From contig NC_089648.1 in the NCBI RefSeq assembly GCF_037042795.1, forward strand, positions 52,974,201 through 53,038,200: DNA of 64,000 nucleotides. Reading direction: 5' to 3'. This document shows positions 59,703-64,000 of this stretch, piece after piece. The translations under genes were made by a program, and so were the position numbers. Under the pieces are notes generated by a model, which saw only the letters and a program-made list of their open reading frames with translations, was not told the origin of the DNA and made no database searches. Source of the DNA: Molothrus aeneus (taxonomy: Eukaryota; Chordata; Aves; Passeriformes; Icteridae). Every line of letters begins with the position of its first letter. The stretch's first letter is position 1.

Positions 59703-62700
59703 AGAGAGATATTGAAATGAAAAGGCTTCTGTTTACTTTAAAAAAATTGCTGTGCAATGATTATCTACTTGGGTCTCTGCCACTTTCTTCCCAGCAGTTT
59801 CTCCCTCCTATAACCTGGTGTTTCTTATTTGCAGTGGCAGTTTGGCTCACAAGCTGTTCTCTGCCAGCTCACCTGCTACCCAAGCCTGCTCTCAGAGTAG
59901 CCACAAATCCTCTACTGCTCCTACCGTTTGCTGACAGCACTTTCTGGAGTAAATAGCACCTGGTAGCTCAACTTTAAAGCCCACAAGGTGTGGCATGCAT
60001 CAAGTCACACTTCCTTTGTTGTTACCAGAGTTCTCCATGTCAGGATGGGAATAAGAAGAAAAGACAAATTGTGACTGAGGTATGCTAAGCCTTCAATGTC
60101 TAATTGCTGTAAGCAAGAATGCCCATCCCTTAGTTTTATAAGCATCAGCTTAACTCACAAAGTTAGGTAAAAAGAAAAAAAAATACACCCTGAGGCAAAT
60201 TTTCTCATTAAAGTTAAACATCTTTCTCTTGAACAGCAGGGTCTATAAAGGAAACGCTGATACAACCTTAACCTTGGCAGCAGAAGCACTGGGGCTGTGT
60301 TAATCAATGTAAAGAGCAGTATCAGTGCTTCAAGAATTAGTAAGAATCCCTGAGATCTTTGCATAGAGTGGTACAAAAAAACCAAAACCAAGTCAGAACT
60401 CAACAAAAAAGGCTTAGAAATTTCCCTTCCTCTGTGGAGGTTCCAAGGCTTCTTTATCTATCTCTGATATGGAAACAATGTGAAAATGTCATTTATGCAC
60501 AATCTTAAAGCTGAAGATAAGTCCTATCTGCATGCAGATCTTGACAGCTTGGGGCCAGAAGAAAGTAGCCACATGTTACTACATATGTAGAAGCTGTGTG
60601 CATGTGGCAGAACAGTTGTGACAGGGACAGCCTGTTACTAGGAAGCAGATATGCTGAGCTTCAGGTTCGTGTTACCAGGAGACTTGAAAAAGTTGAAACT
60701 CAGCCTAGCCCGGCTGCCAATGGCCTCTAATGAAAATTTCCATTTGGAAAAGCTTGATGTTGACTTGGCATGGCACCAAACAAGCAGCCTGCTGCAAAAT
60801 TTTACACCAATTGTATTTCTCCTAATTAAACCCTGTCTGACCTCAGCATTAAGAAACAATTTGTTTCAGGATATAACCAGCACACATAAGCAATTACATT
60901 CTGTTTGCCCTATTAACATTTTTTGGCTTCTATGCTTTCCAGTGCTTCTACTATTGCAAATGCTGCATAGGAGACAGAGGTATAGAAAGTGTGGAGTGTC
61001 TAAAATCTTTTGTTGGGTAGAGAGGAAAGGGAGGAGAGAAACAGAAACCTGAACTGAAAGTATCATCAACTTTTAGTCATATGATAGGCACCCAGAAGTG
61101 GTGATCAGATGCTGCCTTCAAGTTTATCAGGGACAATGAAAGACAGAAATGAAGTGACTTATGCAAACCACTGAGAACATATATATCAGTATTCTACAAT
61201 GAAAAAAATATATGACAATATAATTGTTCTCTCTCCACCCTGTTATTTTTCATTCAGTTCTCTAACTTGTTCTTTTCACCAGTCAGTTAGAAATGTCAGA
61301 AAAGACAGTCTTTGGTGCCCTCGCTTTGAAACACTACCTCTAGCAGTCCACAGGATGCACTTGTCTCTGTCTTTCTGAGGGTCAGGGAAAAGTGGCTGCT
61401 GTAAGACAAGAGATTTGGAGGTGAAGGTGGGGCTATGCTGCACTTCCTATACTGAGGGGTATCTGTGGAGAATTTTCCAGTTCCTTAAGGGTCTTTCTCA
61501 CTGACAACTTCAGTACCCTCAGGCACAGAGAGAAGAATTATTTAGTACCATATAGGATGTAAGAATATAGAAATCATTTGTGCGTCATGGTTTCATTACA
61601 AACCAATGCTCTGGAAGACCTCTATCCCCTGCACACAGGTTGGTGCTCAAGGACCTAGTGAGGAGTCTGGAGGAAGGAGTGAAAGGAGAATGGTGTGGAC
61701 TGTTGACCATACTTTCTGCAACATACACAGGATGGATAAAATGTAAAAGGCAGTTGTAGACAGTAGAGGAAAGAGAAGAATGAAACGAACAAATGAGATG
61801 TGTCCCAAACAGGACAAATCAGCTACAGTTTGGAGATTTCAACATTTTTAGTTCACAATGGGGTAGTGCTAAAAGCTAGATTGGACCTTTCTGTGTTTGT
61901 TTTCCATTGTGAGACTGAATAAGACTTTCTAGTGTTCAGATATTCAAGGAACTGTCTGGAAAATAGCAGCAAGATGTGTTTGTGCCAAGGCCATTAACCC
62001 TCTATTCTTGCCAACATCAAATTAAATAAACTGAGAAAACAATTTGCATAACACTGTCACAGCGATATACAGTCAAGGCAACCTTTTGGAAGACTGAGCT
62101 TATGAAGAGGTTTAGTAGAGTAGACACAGTCAATGACTGCATGGTAAGACCTGGGAGTGATCGAGTGGGACTTTTGGAAACAAGCACCGCAGGTCTACAC
62201 ACAGCTCCCACATACAGCTGTGTTGGACTCCTGGACAGCTCTTATGGGCCACAAAGTGGAGCCTTCTGCTTTTATCTCTGTGCAGACTGCTGGCAAATTT
62301 TCCTGATGGTCTTCTAGAGGCTGATGAGATCCAGAAATATACATAAATATGTGAGCCATTTGAAAGTAACAAGAGAGCGCTAAACAAGAGTCTGTGATTG
62401 CTGGAGAACATGGAGTCAGCTGGAGTGAAAATGTCTAAAATGATCGCTTCTGTCAGTGTGTGTACCTGTTCTTGCTCTTTACAAGCAATTGAACCATCTC
62501 TTTGAGCAGAATAGCAGAAGCCACTTCCCTGCCCTTCTTTCACTTGAACTAAGCACAGGAGACACTTCTGTACCAGATTTGTGTCCTGGCTATTTTTTAT
62601 CCAGATGACAGCAAATGGAGTAGCAGGGTGTGCAATCCAGAACACAAGATCTGAAACTCTGAGATGGGACAAAAAACAATATAAGGCACATCTGGAGTCT

Positions 62701-64000
62701 GAAATCTTTATGCTAAACAGTTACAGCTATTTACAGTTGCTTCAGATTTGCTGTGGATTAGCAAAAAGAAATAAAAAATGTATGTATGGATAATTATCAA
62801 AGTATGCTTTAACTTGAGAGATTCTTTCAGCTCTCAAGAAAACATTTAAGACTGAGTAAATGAAAATGTGCATTTTACACATTGTCTAACTATGCACATT
62901 CTTTTCAATGTATTTGCATATTTAAACAATTGTCTGCAAAGAATATGTTGTTCAACCCCACAGATAAACCCAAGAGAGCATGGCTAAATCCTATGCTAAC
63001 TCTTTGAAAGCATAAATCTTAATTTTATTTAAGTACCAACTCATGTAGTTTAATTTTCTTTCTTGTTCTGATTTTGTTCCCCCATCTCAGTCTCATCAAA
63101 AGCAAAGCAAACACTCAAATACAACCTATCTTAGCATCTTGAAAGGCTAAGAAGAGAAGCCCTCTAAGCTTTCTCATAGAGTTGTCTGGGAGCAGATACA
63201 ACATTTTCTTTACAGTTGATTGTGTAAATATGAAAATACCTGGAAACGGAATATATTTAGGCAAGTTTAAAAATGCATAATATTTATTCAACTCTAATAG
63301 CTTTTTATTAGGAGTCAATAGGGTCTATCAACTAAATGGGTATTTCAACCATTTTCAATAGACACATTATTTACTCAATAGACCATAATGATTCTGAAGG
63401 AGGCATTAGGGCCTATTATGCAAATCTCTATGTATTGTAGGTGTATTCAAAAATAGTGAAATTTTGACCCTGGCTGTTCCACAGATCCTGATGCCGTTGC
63501 TCTTTAGAAAGCAAATTTTGTAAACCTAGTTTGGAAGAAATAGAAAGGTTAGAAGTAGCACAGTGGAAATAATACATTCTTTTTTTGTTGTTGTTGGGCT
63601 GCAGAGCAGAGAATATAAAAAAGTTTTAGCTCAACTTGAAGCAGTCTTTTTCTTCAACAAAATATATTTTAAAAAAAGAAAAAAATAATTATGTCTTAGA
63701 AGAAACATTTCCTTTCCCACATAATGTTTTCACTCATTTTTTACCCAGTAGCTACACAAATTACTTTATTGCATTTTTGGCTGGTTAAAACATTCTCCCA
63801 GGAGATCTGCAATGAATAACCTGCTTGACACTGGATGTGAGCAGGAGAGGTTTGAACAAGAATTTGGACCTTTGCTAAGATGGCAATGCCAGTCACCCAG
63901 CACTCCAGCTGGTCAGTCCTCTAATTTCTTTCCAGCTATACTGCTGACAAATTGTTTCAGGCTGACTGAGAACAAATTTAAAAAAAAATTACTGCAGGTA
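59703..64000. other. non-coding DNA with two longer open frames, no gene recognised
   Basis: A plus frame of 133 codons (60651-61052) and a minus frame of 180 codons (62130-62672), the longest of the window, lie here. Neither shows a recognisable domain, a signal peptide or clean exon boundaries. An ATTTGCAT octamer occurs at 62912-62919 in an AT-rich context. The last 1.5 kb has short A and T runs only. Confidence 0.5.

Noticed and set aside
1..64000. Bacterial-type features: operons, CRISPR arrays, ribosome binding sites, insertion sequences
   Set aside because: Composition, CR1 elements, LTR and the CpG island indicate a bird nuclear genome; no regularly spaced direct repeats of CRISPR type were seen.

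Overview
The window looks like nuclear DNA from a bird. It is AT-rich and almost free of recognisable protein-coding sequence. It carries several chicken-repeat-1 (CR1) LINE fragments with the short octamer-type tail typical of that family, two older reverse-transcriptase fragments of the CR1/L3 kind, and one solo LTR resembling a family I know from bird genomes. I cannot name the species or the gene neighbourhood. Family identifications rest on recalled consensus features, not on a database search.

Layout. 0-2 kb: a candidate start-codon exon (acceptor near 1392, ATG at 1429, donor at 1541) encoding what looks like a signal peptide, with a full CRE palindrome about 1.1 kb upstream and a plus-strand CR1 tail about 105 bp past the donor. 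2-21 kb: non-coding, with a CTCF-like site near 7.74 kb, a POU/LIM-homeodomain motif cluster near 9.28 kb and a decayed CR1 near 16.5 kb. 21-29.9 kb: an old CR1/L3 reverse-transcriptase remnant, a CR1 tail, a longer minus-strand CR1, and a perfect (TTCCC)36 array whose other strand is a long run of G-quadruplex units. 30-45 kb: non-coding, with a CTCF-like site, a 3 x 14 bp tandem repeat, a perfect 14-bp hairpin, a (CCCT)n tract and an inverted repeat. 45.2-47.3 kb: a minus-strand solo LTR and a minus-strand CR1/L3 reverse-transcriptase remnant.

49.6-50.2 kb is the clearest functional landmark: a dense CpG island with GC boxes, a canonical G-quadruplex motif, a near-perfect CTCF core and a plausible plus-strand donor. 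It is preceded by a poly-T tract ending in a tandem NAGNAG acceptor. It is best read as the promoter and first exon of an unidentified gene. 50.5-64 kb: two more minus-strand CR1 pieces, a locally CpG-enriched open frame ending in a consensus donor near 58.2 kb, a near-perfect hairpin at 59.7 kb, and two longish open frames without recognisable domains.

No rRNA, tRNA, CRISPR array, operon or intact gene was found. How the genes work together cannot be said: at most the window holds a translation-start exon and a separate promoter, which may belong to one or two long genes, the rest being intron or intergenic DNA.
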